Origin: Affinundibacterium seohonense
Lineage (GTDB): Bacteria > Pseudomonadota > Gammaproteobacteria > Burkholderiales > Burkholderiaceae_D
Reading direction: 5' to 3'
Length of the DNA: 64,000 nt
NCBI RefSeq assembly: GCF_014284305.1
Contig: NZ_JACOFW010000006.1
Span: 62,001-126,000, forward strand
Position 1 is the first letter of the stretch; each line of letters begins with the position of its first letter. The position numbers and the translations under genes are program-made. Positions 29,401-37,717 of the stretch are shown in pieces. Under the pieces are notes generated by a model. That model did not search any database. It was not told where the DNA came from and saw only the letters and a program-made list of their open reading frames with translations.

Positions 29401-31845
29401 CTGATCAGCCTCAATAACACCACCATTACCGATTTGGCTGGTAATGCCGGTACCGGAAGCACAGATTCCAATAACTATGCAATAGACACCGTTCGCCCTG
29501 TCTTAGCTACTGCCGTGACTCTCTCGGATAGTGCCTTAAAGATTGGCGATACCTCTACCGTCACCATGACCTTTAGCGAGGCGATCAGCAATTTCACCAC
29601 GGCCGACATCACGAGCCCGAATGGCGTGTTGTCCGCTTTGGTCTCAGGCGATGGCGGTGTTACTTGGACGGCGACCTTAACACCCGACGCCAGCATCTCT
29701 GATGCATCCAATGTGCTGACCATCGACTACACCGGACTCACGGATCTGGCAGGCAATGCGGGAGCTGGGTCGGCAACATCAGCTAATTATGCCGTCGATA
29801 CGGTCAGACCCACTCTGGCCAGCGCCATCACGATATCGGATACCGCATTACGCGTAGGCGATACGGCAACCGTTACCTTCACCTTCACGGAGGCGGTGAC
29901 GAGTTTTACGACTGCGGATGTGTTGGTCGAGAATGGTAGTTTAAGTGCCTTGAGTTCGGCTGACGCTGGCATTACTTGGACTGCAACATTAACGCCAAGC
30001 GCCAGCACCACGGATACGTCCAATATCCTGACACTCGATTACACCGGCATCACCGATCTAGCAGGCAATGCGGGAACAGGCACAGAGCTTTCTGGCAATT
30101 ACGCAATTGATACGGTACGTCCTACTGTTAGCAGCAACATGAGTTTCGCTGATAGTGCCTTAGTCATTGGGGATACCTCGTTGATGACGATCGTCTTCTC
30201 TGAAGCCGTCATGGGTTTAACAACTGGCGATTTCACTGTCGCTAACGGCGCACTCTCCGCCTTATCCTCAAGCGACGGCGGCATCACTTGGACAGCCACA
30301 CTGACACCGAACGCTAGTGTCAGCGATACGACCAATACCATAAGCCTCGACAACACCAGCTATACCGATCTCAATGGCAATACTGGTACCGGCACGACGG
30401 TCAGTCCTAACTATACGATTGATACCTTGCGGCCAACGGCGACCATCACGCTGTCTGATTACAACCTTGGCGTCATCGATACGGCACTCGTCACCTTCAC
30501 CTTCACTGAAGCCGTTACCGGCTTTACTAACGCCGATCTGACCTTACCTGTCACTGCGCCTATGGGGTCTCTATCCCCTGTCAGCTCTAGTGACGGTGGA
30601 CTGACTTGGACCGCGACTTTTACGCCGCCGTTTGGGGTTAGCGATGCAAGTAATTTGATTAGCTTGGACACGTCGGGCGTCGCCGACGTGGCAGGAAATG
30701 CTGGGTTAGGAATGATAGACTCGCCTAACTTCGCGATTAACACGGTCAACACCGCACCAACCATAGGCGGTACAAATGCTGGTCAGACGACGACCGACTT
30801 AATGCGACTAAGCCCATTCCAAACCATCAGCATCACCGATCCAGACATCAACGCACTCGAGACCGCAATTATCTCTCTTGATGATCCTTTGAAAGGTAGC
30901 TTCACCGCCAATTCGATGGCCTTGAGCGGTTTTTACACTAACGACGCTGGCATCACCTACTTGCATGACGCTGCAACTCCAGCCGAATTGCAAGCTGCTA
31001 TTCGCGCCTTAGTATTTGAACCGAACCCTGCGCGTCTTCCTATCAATGCCAGCGACACCACGACAATAACCATTACCGTTGAAGATGAGTTCGGTGATTC
31101 CAATACGGATAGCAACACGACCGTGATGATCACTGGTTTCAATTCAGGACCAAGCGATATTTTGCTCTCAGACGCGAATGTTGCCCAATCAGAAGGTCCC
31201 AACGCCACCGTTGGCCTACTCTCTGCCATCGATAAAAACGTCGGTGATACACACAGCTTTACGCTTAGCGCAGCCAACGCGTTTAACGACAATACGAAGT
31301 TTGCCATCGTGGGAAATAGCCTTAAAGTGATCAATCCTGCACTCATGACGGAGCGTAATTACTTCGTGATGGTACAAGCGACTGACGCCAATGGCTTGAG
31401 TTTTTCCAAGAAACTCACAGTCAGTTTAGATGACGATATTGCACCTTACATCACCTCGATTGAAACTCTGCGTTCACCACGTCCAACCATCACCACGGGT
31501 AGCTATATCGTCAAGTTTAACGAAAACGTAACTGGTGTCAGCCTCGACGATTTCTTCCTTACGTCGGGCAGTGGTGCTACCGCACACTTGAGTTCAATCA
31601 CAGCACTGAACGGCAATGCCTATCGTGTGTACATTGATCAAATTGTCGGGACTGGTAGTTTGACCTTGAATTTGAAAACGAGCGGAACCGGCATCGCTGA
31701 TTTGTTTGGGAACAGCTTGCCAGCAATTCCACCTGCGCCAGAGGCTTCGTTGCTGCCTTCTTCAGACGAGATCGCGATCAACTTCGTTGCTACCAATGAT
31801 TTGCTGATTGGGGTTCAACAGCATTCATCTGGCTTCTTACTATAG
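26488..31845 (+). CDS. Giant Ig-repeat surface protein D without DUF4347 (1785 aa)
   Basis: Unlike the other three giants, this one lacks DUF4347. It has a short polar N-terminus (1-50) and then a module at about 50-185 similar to one inside giant C. Twelve Big_12-type Ig modules follow at about 185-1416 (TVTFTFSEAVTGF, GGITWTATLTP, DLAGNAGTGTT). Two cadherin-like modules, the SIETLRSPRPTITTGSY cassette and a tail ending IGVQQHSSGFLL complete it. Modules 2-4 are nearly identical even at DNA level. AGGA lies about 9 bases before the ATG. No signal peptide or RTX repeats are visible. The last domain is closest to that of giant A, suggesting common ancestry with a replaced N-terminus. Confidence 0.85.
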   Translation: MSRFNRSKSNDNSRDSYEEINASLIEQLPSSGELYKSEMGTPYQPGPGSPPVLLNVIALNANGPYIAGDVITIHVIFDEEMILTLNPPDTFRLELNTGGGPAFADYTGSIQTTFNNDTLVFSYTVQAGDNIADLEYVSNAALVLGNANGSTLVDADNTNPANLTLANPGAAGSLGANSDIELDTTVPTVGISLSDSALLVGDTATVTFTFNEAVTGFDNTDITGIPNGSLSAVSSGDGGITWTATYTPNASLQDATNLITVDMTGLTDFAGNAGSGNTDSGNFAIDTLRPTATIVVADNSLLVGETSLVTITFNEAVTNFSNADLTIANGTLSVVSTGDGGITWTATLTPTTSVSDTTNLITLDNTTLNDLAGNAGTGTTDSNNYAIDTVRPTATIVVADSSLLAGETSLVTITFNEAVTNFSNADLTIANGTLSVVSSGDGGITWTATLTPTTSVSDTTNLITLDNTTLEDLAGNAGTGTTDSNNYAIDTVRPTATIVVADSSLLAGETSLVTITFNEAVTNFSNADLTIANGTLSVVSTGDGGITWTATLTPTTSVSDTTNLITLDNTTLNDLAGNAGTGTTNSNNYAVETVRPTVSVTVGDTALQIGDTPTVTFTFSEAVTGFTNADLTIANGTLSPVGSSDGGITWTATLTPTLSIEDTSNLITVTNTGYANAVGNTGTGSTNSNNYAVDTLRPTATIVVADNALKVGETSLLTITFSEAVTGFDNSDLTIANGSLTAVGSSDGGITWTATLTPTASIEDTTNLISLNNTGVADAAGNTGSGTTDSNNYAIDTLRPTVAITVDDTALAIGQTATVTFTFSEAVTGLDTSDVTVANGSLSAISTADGGITWTATLTPNASVTDATNVMTLDNTAVTDLAGNAGSGTTDSQNYAIDSTRPTATIVVADTSLIVGETSLVTITFSEAVTSFDNTDLTIANGSLSAVSSGDGGVTWTATLTPTNTITDTTNLISLNNTTITDLAGNAGTGSTDSNNYAIDTVRPVLATAVTLSDSALKIGDTSTVTMTFSEAISNFTTADITSPNGVLSALVSGDGGVTWTATLTPDASISDASNVLTIDYTGLTDLAGNAGAGSATSANYAVDTVRPTLASAITISDTALRVGDTATVTFTFTEAVTSFTTADVLVENGSLSALSSADAGITWTATLTPSASTTDTSNILTLDYTGITDLAGNAGTGTELSGNYAIDTVRPTVSSNMSFADSALVIGDTSLMTIVFSEAVMGLTTGDFTVANGALSALSSSDGGITWTATLTPNASVSDTTNTISLDNTSYTDLNGNTGTGTTVSPNYTIDTLRPTATITLSDYNLGVIDTALVTFTFTEAVTGFTNADLTLPVTAPMGSLSPVSSSDGGLTWTATFTPPFGVSDASNLISLDTSGVADVAGNAGLGMIDSPNFAINTVNTAPTIGGTNAGQTTTDLMRLSPFQTISITDPDINALETAIISLDDPLKGSFTANSMALSGFYTNDAGITYLHDAATPAELQAAIRALVFEPNPARLPINASDTTTITITVEDEFGDSNTDSNTTVMITGFNSGPSDILLSDANVAQSEGPNATVGLLSAIDKNVGDTHSFTLSAANAFNDNTKFAIVGNSLKVINPALMTERNYFVMVQATDANGLSFSKKLTVSLDDDIAPYITSIETLRSPRPTITTGSYIVKFNENVTGVSLDDFFLTSGSGATAHLSSITALNGNAYRVYIDQIVGTGSLTLNLKTSGTGIADLFGNSLPAIPPAPEASLLPSSDEIAINFVATNDLLIGVQQHSSGFLL
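27352..28269 (+). repeat. Three 306-bp in-frame tandem repeats in giant D
   Basis: Units begin at 27352, 27658 and 27964, each 306 bp or 102 codons, and encode one Ig module each (TATIVVADSSLLAGETS). They differ at only a few bases; units 1 and 3 share variants absent from unit 2. The other modules of the same protein are far more diverged, so this is a recent expansion and a likely site of length variation. Confidence 0.9.
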
Positions 31846-31861
31846 ATCTTGCTGGCAGAAT

Positions 31862-31903
31862 AAAAAACGGGGGATGAATTTAAACTTCATCCCCCGTTTT
31901 TTT
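31862..31903. terminator. Bidirectional terminator between giant D and AIM24 gene
   Basis: A perfect stem, AAAAACGGGGGATGAA against TTCATCCCCCGTTTTT with a 7-base loop, has A and T runs on both sides. It lies between the stop of giant D (plus) and the stop of the AIM24-family gene (minus), so it can end both transcripts. Confidence 0.9.
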
Positions 31904-31919
31904 AATCGTTCTATATTGA

Positions 31920-32711
31920 TCAATTACGCTCAAACAAATTACCTAATCCGCCCAACACAGATCCCTCTTCACCGCCGCGCCCGCCACCGATTTTAGACGC
32001 ACCGACGATGCGATTGGCCATGCGTGCCAAAGGCAAAGATTGCAACCAGACGCGACCAGGTCCACGCAAAGTCGTGAAGAAAATGCCTTCACCGCCGAAC
32101 AAGGCTGTTTTAACGCCACCGACAAACTGAATGTCATAGTCGACATTGCTGGTAAAAGCGACCACGCAACCGGTATCCACGCGCAAGGTTTCGCCTGGTT
32201 GTAAATCCTTGGCAATCAATGCGCCACCTGCATGCACAAAGGCCAAACCATCGCCTTCGAGTTTTTGTAAAATAAAGCCTTCGCCACCAAAGAAGCCTGC
32301 ACCTAAACGCTTTTGAAATGCGATGCCCAAGGAGACACCTTTTGCTGCACATAAGAAGGCATCTTTTTGGCACAATAAAGTGCCACCTAACTGATCCAAA
32401 TGCATAGGGATAATTCGACCGGGATACGGTGCGCCAAACGCCACTTTACGTTTAACGCTTCCCTGATTGGTATACACCGTCGTGAACAACGACTCACCAG
32501 TCACCAGACGTTTGCCCGCGCCCAACAAGGATCCCAAGATGCCACCCTGCGACGCTGAACCATCGCCGAAAATGGTTTCCATCTGGATCTGGTCTTCCAT
32601 GTAAAACATAGAACCAGCTTCACCAACCACAGCTTCACGTGGATCGAGTTCGATCTCTACGAATTGCATGTCGTCGCCAAAAATTTGATAATCGATTACA
32701 TCCATTGCCAT
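31920..32711 (-). CDS. AIM24/TIGR00266-family protein
   Basis: A 263-residue protein of the AIM24 (TIGR00266) family, a beta-sandwich fold found widely in bacteria with no firm biochemical role. Visible features are repeated Gly-rich beta segments ([32 protein letters not shown]) and a Gly/Glu-rich end ([13 protein letters not shown]). The second in-frame ATG (32711) is preferred because AAGGA lies about 6 bases before it; ATG 32717 would leave no room. It is the last gene of the minus-strand block, 148 bases after HMG-CoA lyase, and may be transcribed separately. Confidence 0.8.
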   Translation of the reverse strand: MAMDVIDYQIFGDDMQFVEIELDPREAVVGEAGSMFYMEDQIQMETIFGDGSASQGGILGSLLGAGKRLVTGESLFTTVYTNQGSVKRKVAFGAPYPGRIIPMHLDQLGGTLLCQKDAFLCAAKGVSLGIAFQKRLGAGFFGGEGFILQKLEGDGLAFVHAGGALIAKDLQPGETLRVDTGCVVAFTSNVDYDIQFVGGVKTALFGGEGIFFTTLRGPGRVWLQSLPLARMANRIVGASKIGGGRGGEEGSVLGGLGNLFERN

Positions 32712-32858
32712 GATCATTCCTTAGTCATTGGTTGAAAAATACCCTGCAATCAAGTGTAAAAAGCTGCAGAAGGTGCCGTGCATTTTAACCAGATTTTTCT
32801 AGCAGAGTTGAAGAAATTCGCGGTAAAAAAATTTTATGAATACCGCGCAGCATCAATC

Positions 32859-33791
32859 TCAATTAGCGCGTTTCGCCGCAATCGCGTTACCCGCACGACT
32901 GACGGCTTTGCGTCCCAGATGTTGAGAAATAAATTGACCCGCATCCACCACGGCATTCAGATCAATGCCTGTTTCCACGCCAAGTCCTTGCATCATGAAT
33001 AGCACATCTTCCGTCGAGACATTGCCCGTCGCGCCTTTGGCATACGGACAACCCCCGAGACCCGCAACAGAAGAATGGAAAATACTGACGCCAACTTCCA
33101 TGCTGGCATAAATGTTCGCTAAAGCCTGGCCGTAGGTATCGTGGAAGTGACCAGAAATTTGCGCAATCGGAAACTCTTGCGCAACACGCTGCATCACGGT
33201 CTGTACATGACGCGGTGTGCCAACGCCTATCGTATCGGCGATATCGATTTCATCGCAACCAAGATCACGCATCAGTTTGACGACATCGGCAACTTGCTCT
33301 GGTGTGACCTCGCCTTGATACGGGCAACCAAAGGCGCAACTAATACTGCCACGCAAACGCAGGCCATGTTGTTTCGCCGCGGCGGCGACATCGCGGAAAC
33401 GCTCTATCGATTCCGCAATCGAGCAATTGATATTCTTTTGTGCAAAGGCTTCGGATGCAGAACTAAAGATCACGACTTCATCTGCACCTGCTGCCAAGGC
33501 CGCTTCAAAACCTTTCATGTTCGGTGTCAGCGCGGAATAGATGACACCAGCTTTGCGCGTAATACCTGCCATCACTTCGGTCGAGGTAGCCATTTGCGGC
33601 ACCCATTTTGGCGACACAAAGGAGGCTGCTTCGATGTTCACAAACCCGGCCTGTGTCAAACGATTGACTAGCTCGATTTTAACTTCCGCAGGAATCGTTT
33701 CTTTTTCATTTTGCAGACCATCACGTGGGCCGACTTCAACGATTTTGACTTGTTTAGGCAAACTTGCTTGTGTGTTCATTGGTGTGTTCAT
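32859..33791 (-). CDS. liuE: Hydroxymethylglutaryl-CoA lyase
   Basis: A 310-residue HMG-CoA lyase, which cleaves HMG-CoA to acetoacetate and acetyl-CoA in the last step of leucine breakdown. The N-terminal VEVGPRDGLQNE motif holds the substrate and metal-binding residues of the DRE-TIM fold. GHFHDTYGQALAN carries the metal-binding histidines, and GLGGCPYAKGATGN contains the active-site cysteine. Length matches the bacterial enzyme. The start lies 2 bases after the stop of the 2-hydroxyacid dehydrogenase gene. With liuA, liuB, liuC and liuD in the same minus-strand block, the whole isovaleryl-CoA to acetoacetate route is present. Confidence 0.95.
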   Translation of the reverse strand: MNTPMNTQASLPKQVKIVEVGPRDGLQNEKETIPAEVKIELVNRLTQAGFVNIEAASFVSPKWVPQMATSTEVMAGITRKAGVIYSALTPNMKGFEAALAAGADEVVIFSSASEAFAQKNINCSIAESIERFRDVAAAAKQHGLRLRGSISCAFGCPYQGEVTPEQVADVVKLMRDLGCDEIDIADTIGVGTPRHVQTVMQRVAQEFPIAQISGHFHDTYGQALANIYASMEVGVSIFHSSVAGLGGCPYAKGATGNVSTEDVLFMMQGLGVETGIDLNAVVDAGQFISQHLGRKAVSRAGNAIAAKRAN

Positions 33792-33793
33792 TC

Positions 33794-34723
33794 TTAATAT
33801 CCCTTACTTTGATCAACCACGCCGACCACAGATTCCCCACGCTGCAATGCGGCTATCTTATGCGCAATTTGTTTCGCACTTTCCTCGCGCACCGTCAGCG
33901 CAGAAATATGTGGCGTGATGTGGATGCGTTTTTCATTCCAGAATGGATGGGTAGGCGGCAATGGCTCTTCTCGGAACACGTCGAGCGTAGCACCTGCGAT
34001 ATGACCTTGCTGTATTAACGCCAATAAATCATCTTCGACAATGTGCGCGCCACGGGCAACATTCACGATATATGCGCCTTGTTTTAGCTTCGCTAGCTTG
34101 GTTTTATCCATCAGGTTTTCGGTCTCTTTAGTCAGCGGCAAAATCAAAACCAAAACTTTGGTTTGACTTAAAAAGGCATCCAAGCCATCGTCGCCGTGAA
34201 AGCACTGCACACCAGCTATCTGTTTTGCGGAACGACTCCAACCAAGCAGAGGGAAACCGAAACAGCGCAAGCCATCAATGATGCAATTCCCCAAAACACC
34301 CAAGCCTAAAATGCCGATGCTAAAATCTTCTTTACGATGCGGTGGTAAAGGACGCCACTGCGTGTCGGCTTGCAGCGCATCGTATTCATCAAAACGACGG
34401 AAGTGGCGCAGCACCGCGTGACTAACATACTCCGCCATCTGCACACCCATGCCGGCATCATCGACACGGATCAAAGGGACACCTTGCGGTAAATTATCAC
34501 CCAGCTGCAGGATCGCATCGACACCAGCACCCAGATTAAAAATCGCTCTCAGATCGGTACGCCCTCGCAGCATGGCTGCTGGTGGTTTCCACACCAAGGC
34601 GTAATCGGCTGGCGCGGTATCGCCTTCTTCCCAAATCCGGATTGTCGCGCCGGGCAGATAGCGGTGAAAAGCGTTTAACCAAACCTCAGGATTGGCACCA
34701 GCTGCGTAATAAATTATGTTCAT
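33794..34723 (-). CDS. D-2-hydroxyacid dehydrogenase, glyoxylate/hydroxypyruvate reductase A type
   Basis: A 309-residue NAD(P)-dependent 2-hydroxyacid dehydrogenase that resembles GhrA, which reduces glyoxylate and hydroxypyruvate. It has the dinucleotide-binding motif GILGLGVLGN at about residues 140-150. The catalytic Arg lies in NVARGAHIVEDD and the catalytic His in HITPHISALT. Substrate specificity cannot be read from the sequence. It is tightly followed by HMG-CoA lyase (2-base gap), so the two are co-translated. Upstream lie a REP-like palindrome and a small nuclease-like gene. Confidence 0.85.
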   Translation of the reverse strand: MNIIYYAAGANPEVWLNAFHRYLPGATIRIWEEGDTAPADYALVWKPPAAMLRGRTDLRAIFNLGAGVDAILQLGDNLPQGVPLIRVDDAGMGVQMAEYVSHAVLRHFRRFDEYDALQADTQWRPLPPHRKEDFSIGILGLGVLGNCIIDGLRCFGFPLLGWSRSAKQIAGVQCFHGDDGLDAFLSQTKVLVLILPLTKETENLMDKTKLAKLKQGAYIVNVARGAHIVEDDLLALIQQGHIAGATLDVFREEPLPPTHPFWNEKRIHITPHISALTVREESAKQIAHKIAALQRGESVVGVVDQSKGY

Positions 34724-34761
34724 GTTTTGTCTACGAATCTATTGAAACAGTTGGAACTTGC

Positions 34762-34801
34762 TCAACCACCCTCACCCCTCTCCCGCTAGCGGGCGAGGGG
34801 G
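34762..34801. repeat. REP-like palindrome, single copy
   Basis: Core CCCCTCTCCCGCTAGCGGG at 34775-34800 with a tail CAACCACCCTCA on its left. It lies at the 3' end of the DUF559 gene and supplies that gene's last codons and its stop. It is related to the paired elements at 35194, 39610 and 42782. Confidence 0.8.
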
Positions 34802-35173
34802 TGATTTGGTGAGGATTGAATAAATCACTTCAAGAACTGCCTCGGTTTCCAACAGCATTTGATTATTCCAGAAACGTAGAACCTCAATACCTTGTTTCTT
34901 TAAATAAGCGTCGCGTTGCTGGTCATAGTTCTGTTGCTCACTGTGTTGACCGCCATCCAACTCAACCGCTAACTTTTTCTCTACGCAATAGAAGTCAAGA
35001 ATATACCGACCTACTGGATGCTGCCTGCGAAACTTTGCTCCAGCCACTCTTCTATTTCTAAGCACATACCACAGCAATTGCTCTGCAGTTGGCATTTTCT
35101 TACGCATCTCTCGTGCATACGCTTTCAGATCATCTGGATTTTTTTGCGGATGGTGGGGAGCAATGTCTTCCAT
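34772..35173 (-). CDS. DUF559/Vsr-like endonuclease-domain protein
   Basis: A 133-residue protein of the DUF559 group, which has a restriction-endonuclease-like (Vsr-like) fold. Key features are MPTAEQLLWYVLRNR and GAKFRRQHPVGRYILDFYC, with the acidic Asp, then AVELDGGQH, holding the Glu-x-Asp pair of the putative active site, then EVLRFWN. Its role is unknown; a DNA repair or housekeeping nuclease is only a guess. The last ten residues (PRPLAGEG region) and the stop codon come from a REP-like palindrome inserted at the 3' end, so the original C-terminus was probably different. Two more REP elements lie just upstream. Confidence 0.75.
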   Translation of the reverse strand: MEDIAPHHPQKNPDDLKAYAREMRKKMPTAEQLLWYVLRNRRVAGAKFRRQHPVGRYILDFYCVEKKLAVELDGGQHSEQQNYDQQRDAYLKKQGIEVLRFWNNQMLLETEAVLEVIYSILTKSPPRPLAGEG

Positions 35174-35193
35174 GATCGCTTTCGCTTTTCAGT

Positions 35194-35356
35194 CCCCTTC
35201 TCCCGCATGCGGGAGAAGGGTTAGGGATAAGGGTGGTTGAGCAACAAAATCGTATGATGCTCTAATATTGGCTAAAAATTTTCAATGCACTTTCAAATTT
35301 TACAGCTAGCCTGAACCACCCTCACCCCTACCCCTCTCCCGCTAGCGGGAGAGGGG
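35194..35356. repeat. Pair of REP-like elements, tails facing inward
   Basis: The left element has core CCCCTTCTCCCGCATGCGGG followed by a tail reading rightward (TTAGGGATAAGGGTGGTT). The right element (35311-35356) has the mirrored tail AACCACCCTCACCCCTA and then a core of the same kind. About 90 bases separate the two cores' tails. The arrangement is like a BIME between liuD and the DUF559 gene. Confidence 0.8.
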
Positions 35357-35367
35357 TTCTACAATCA

Positions 35368-37362
35368 TTACTGCTTAAAATTCAACAACGGCGCACCTTC
35401 AGTCACTTGATCACCAACCGCATACAAGACTTCCTCCACCACACCATCATGCGGCGCGGAGATCGTGTGTTCCATCTTCATCGCTTCCATGATCAATAAG
35501 GCTTCGCCCTTTTTGACTTCCTGACCATTCTTCACCACTACGGCAACGATCTTGCCTGGCATTGGTGCAGTTAAACGTCCGCCCTCTGCTTCGGCTTCAC
35601 CTGCATGCGCCAATATGTCGTTGTAATGCAAATCGGTATACGCGCCTTGACTAAAGATGTGGAAATGCTCGCCATCGCGCACCACCGTGGCAGTTACAGT
35701 TTGATCAGCGATTGCCAAGACATAGTCATTTGCTTGCTGACGTACAAGTCGTACCGATTGGCTATTACCATTCGCCGCAATTACCCATGCATCATTCGTG
35801 TAAGTCACGTGAACTGCGTGCGTTTGATGTTCTTCCACAAATTGCAAACCACGTTGCATTTGTGTATTCATACGCCAGCCTTGATTGCTTTGCCAAGGAT
35901 CGCTGCCACCAGTATTTTCTGCACTAATCAATGCCACTGCGGCAAAGGACAACGCATGCAAACTCGCTGGTGCTGGCGTCGGAAACAAAGCGTCTTGATT
36001 GCGTTCAATCAAACCAGTATCCAAATCCGCAGTCGAGAATGCTTGGCTAGTAATCAAACGTGATAAGAAAGCGATATTCGAATTCAAACCGACAATTTGA
36101 TATTGAGACAAAGCTTGTGCCATGCGCGCCAAGGCTTCTGTTCTGTCTTTACCCCACACGATCATCTTCGCGATCATAGGGTCGTAGAAAGGGGAAATCG
36201 TATCGCCTTCGCGTACGCCACTATCGATCCTGAATGATGCTGGATCTGGTGAACCACCCAATTCGAAATTGACGGCGCTTGGTGTACGTGCATGACGCAA
36301 AGTGCCAATCGAAGGTAAGAAACCTTTTTCTGGATTCTCTGCATACACACGTGCTTCTATCGCGTGACCGTGGATCTGCAATTCAGATTGTTGCAAAGGT
36401 AGGTGTTCGCCGGCGGCAACGCGCAATTGCCATTCGACCAAATCGGTACCAGTGATCATTTCAGTCACGGGATGTTCGACCTGCAAGCGCGTATTCATTT
36501 CCATGAAATAGAAAGAACCGTCTTGATTAGCGATGAACTCCACCGTGCCTGCACCAACATAGCCAACTGCTTTTGCTGCTGCGACCGCAGCTTCACCCAT
36601 CGCTGCGCGACGTTCAGCGGTCATACCTGGCGCTGGAGCTTCTTCTAATACTTTTTGATGACGACGTTGTACTGAGCAATCACGCTCAAACAGATACACG
36701 CAATTACCATGCGTATCGGCAAACACTTGAATCTCAATATGACGCGGACGTTGCAAATATTTTTCAGCAAGGACTTTATCGTCGCCAAAAGAATTGATCG
36801 CTTCACGTTTGCACGAAGCTAACCCATCTTTGAAATCCTTGCTGTGCTCGATCACACGCATGCCCTTACCACCGCCACCGGCGCTGGCTTTCAACAACAC
36901 TGGGTAGCCTATACGATCCGCTTCATTCTGCAAGAAATCAGGATCTTGGTTATCACCATGATAGCCAGGTACCAAAGGCACGTTCGCTTTTTCCATCAAG
37001 GATTTAGCTGCCGACTTACTACCCATCGCTTCAATCGCAGACGCTGGTGGTCCAATGAAAGCGATACCCGCTTTGGCGCAGGCATTTGCGAATTCACTAT
37101 TCTCAGACAAGAAACCATAGCCAGGATGGATCGCTTGCGCGCCAGTCGCCAACGCGACTTCGATAATTTTATCGGCGCGCAGATAACTTTCTTTCGCTGG
37201 TGCTGGGCCAATCAAGACCGCTTCATCACACACCGCCACATGCTTGGCATTGGCATCGGCTTCGGAATACACCGCCACCGTTTTAATACCCATGCGACGA
37301 GCAGTCGCCGCAACACGGCAAGCAATTTCGCCACGATTGGCGATGAGGATTTTGCTAAACAT
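35368..37362 (-). CDS. liuD: Methylcrotonyl-CoA carboxylase biotin-carboxylase/BCCP subunit
   Basis: A 664-residue alpha subunit of 3-methylcrotonyl-CoA carboxylase. The biotin carboxylase N-domain begins [14 protein letters not shown], the ATP-grasp Gly-rich loop is [13 protein letters not shown], and [14 protein letters not shown] holds the catalytic residues. A C-terminal biotinyl domain has the AMKMEH motif with K629 as the biotinylated lysine. It works with the carboxyltransferase subunit encoded at 43905 to carboxylate methylcrotonyl-CoA in leucine catabolism. It is 20 bases behind an EF-Tu-domain-like gene and close to bioB, so biotin synthesis and its consumer are likely co-expressed. 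Assignment to MCC rather than acetyl- or geranyl-CoA carboxylase rests on the liu context. Confidence 0.93.
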   Translation of the reverse strand: MFSKILIANRGEIACRVAATARRMGIKTVAVYSEADANAKHVAVCDEAVLIGPAPAKESYLRADKIIEVALATGAQAIHPGYGFLSENSEFANACAKAGIAFIGPPASAIEAMGSKSAAKSLMEKANVPLVPGYHGDNQDPDFLQNEADRIGYPVLLKASAGGGGKGMRVIEHSKDFKDGLASCKREAINSFGDDKVLAEKYLQRPRHIEIQVFADTHGNCVYLFERDCSVQRRHQKVLEEAPAPGMTAERRAAMGEAAVAAAKAVGYVGAGTVEFIANQDGSFYFMEMNTRLQVEHPVTEMITGTDLVEWQLRVAAGEHLPLQQSELQIHGHAIEARVYAENPEKGFLPSIGTLRHARTPSAVNFELGGSPDPASFRIDSGVREGDTISPFYDPMIAKMIVWGKDRTEALARMAQALSQYQIVGLNSNIAFLSRLITSQAFSTADLDTGLIERNQDALFPTPAPASLHALSFAAVALISAENTGGSDPWQSNQGWRMNTQMQRGLQFVEEHQTHAVHVTYTNDAWVIAANGNSQSVRLVRQQANDYVLAIADQTVTATVVRDGEHFHIFSQGAYTDLHYNDILAHAGEAEAEGGRLTAPMPGKIVAVVVKNGQEVKKGEALLIMEAMKMEHTISAPHDGVVEEVLYAVGDQVTEGAPLLNFKQ

Positions 37363-37382
37363 AATTTGATCTCTTCAAAATA

Positions 37383-37715
37383 TCAAAAATTAATTTTTTC
37401 GGCTAACAACAATGGATTAAATATCGCTACAACAACCGCTTTACCAACAACACGATTCCCCTCTGCGACTGACATTTCTCGTCCGATCCAGAGACTCTTC
37501 GGATAAACTTCAGGCGTCAGAAACCAGACATTCGCCCTACCTGTTGCCCCAGGTGCAAGCTCAGGAGCGTCAAGAAAGTCATGATTCGTCGAAGTCCAAT
37601 AATCTTCCTTGATCGCATACGCTGGTCTGTAGCCAGATTTGATAGGGAGATCTTTACCGCCCATCTCAGTAGCGAGTAAATCAAACATCACTTCGGCGTC
37701 TGGTGAGCGATCCAT
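37383..37715 (-). CDS. Small EF-Tu domain-III-like protein
   Basis: A 110-residue protein resembling only the third domain of elongation factor Tu. DAEVMFDLLATEMGGKDLPI corresponds to the start of that domain, SGYRPAY to its NYRPQF region, and EGNRVVGKAVVV to its final strand (GRTVGAGVV). The GTPase domain and domain II are absent, so it cannot act as an elongation factor. It starts 2 bases after the bioB stop and ends 20 bases before liuD, so it is part of that operon. Function is unknown. A broken EF-Tu copy is unlikely, because it has its own start, stop and a much diverged sequence. Confidence 0.7.
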   Translation of the reverse strand: MDRSPDAEVMFDLLATEMGGKDLPIKSGYRPAYAIKEDYWTSTNHDFLDAPELAPGATGRANVWFLTPEVYPKSLWIGREMSVAEGNRVVGKAVVVAIFNPLLLAEKINF

Positions 37716-37717
37716 GA

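Noticed and set aside
2286-31845. RTX calcium-binding nonapeptides as the secretion hallmark
   Set aside because: I looked for the GGxGxD pattern near the C-termini and did not see an array; the poly-glycine in giant C is of a different kind.
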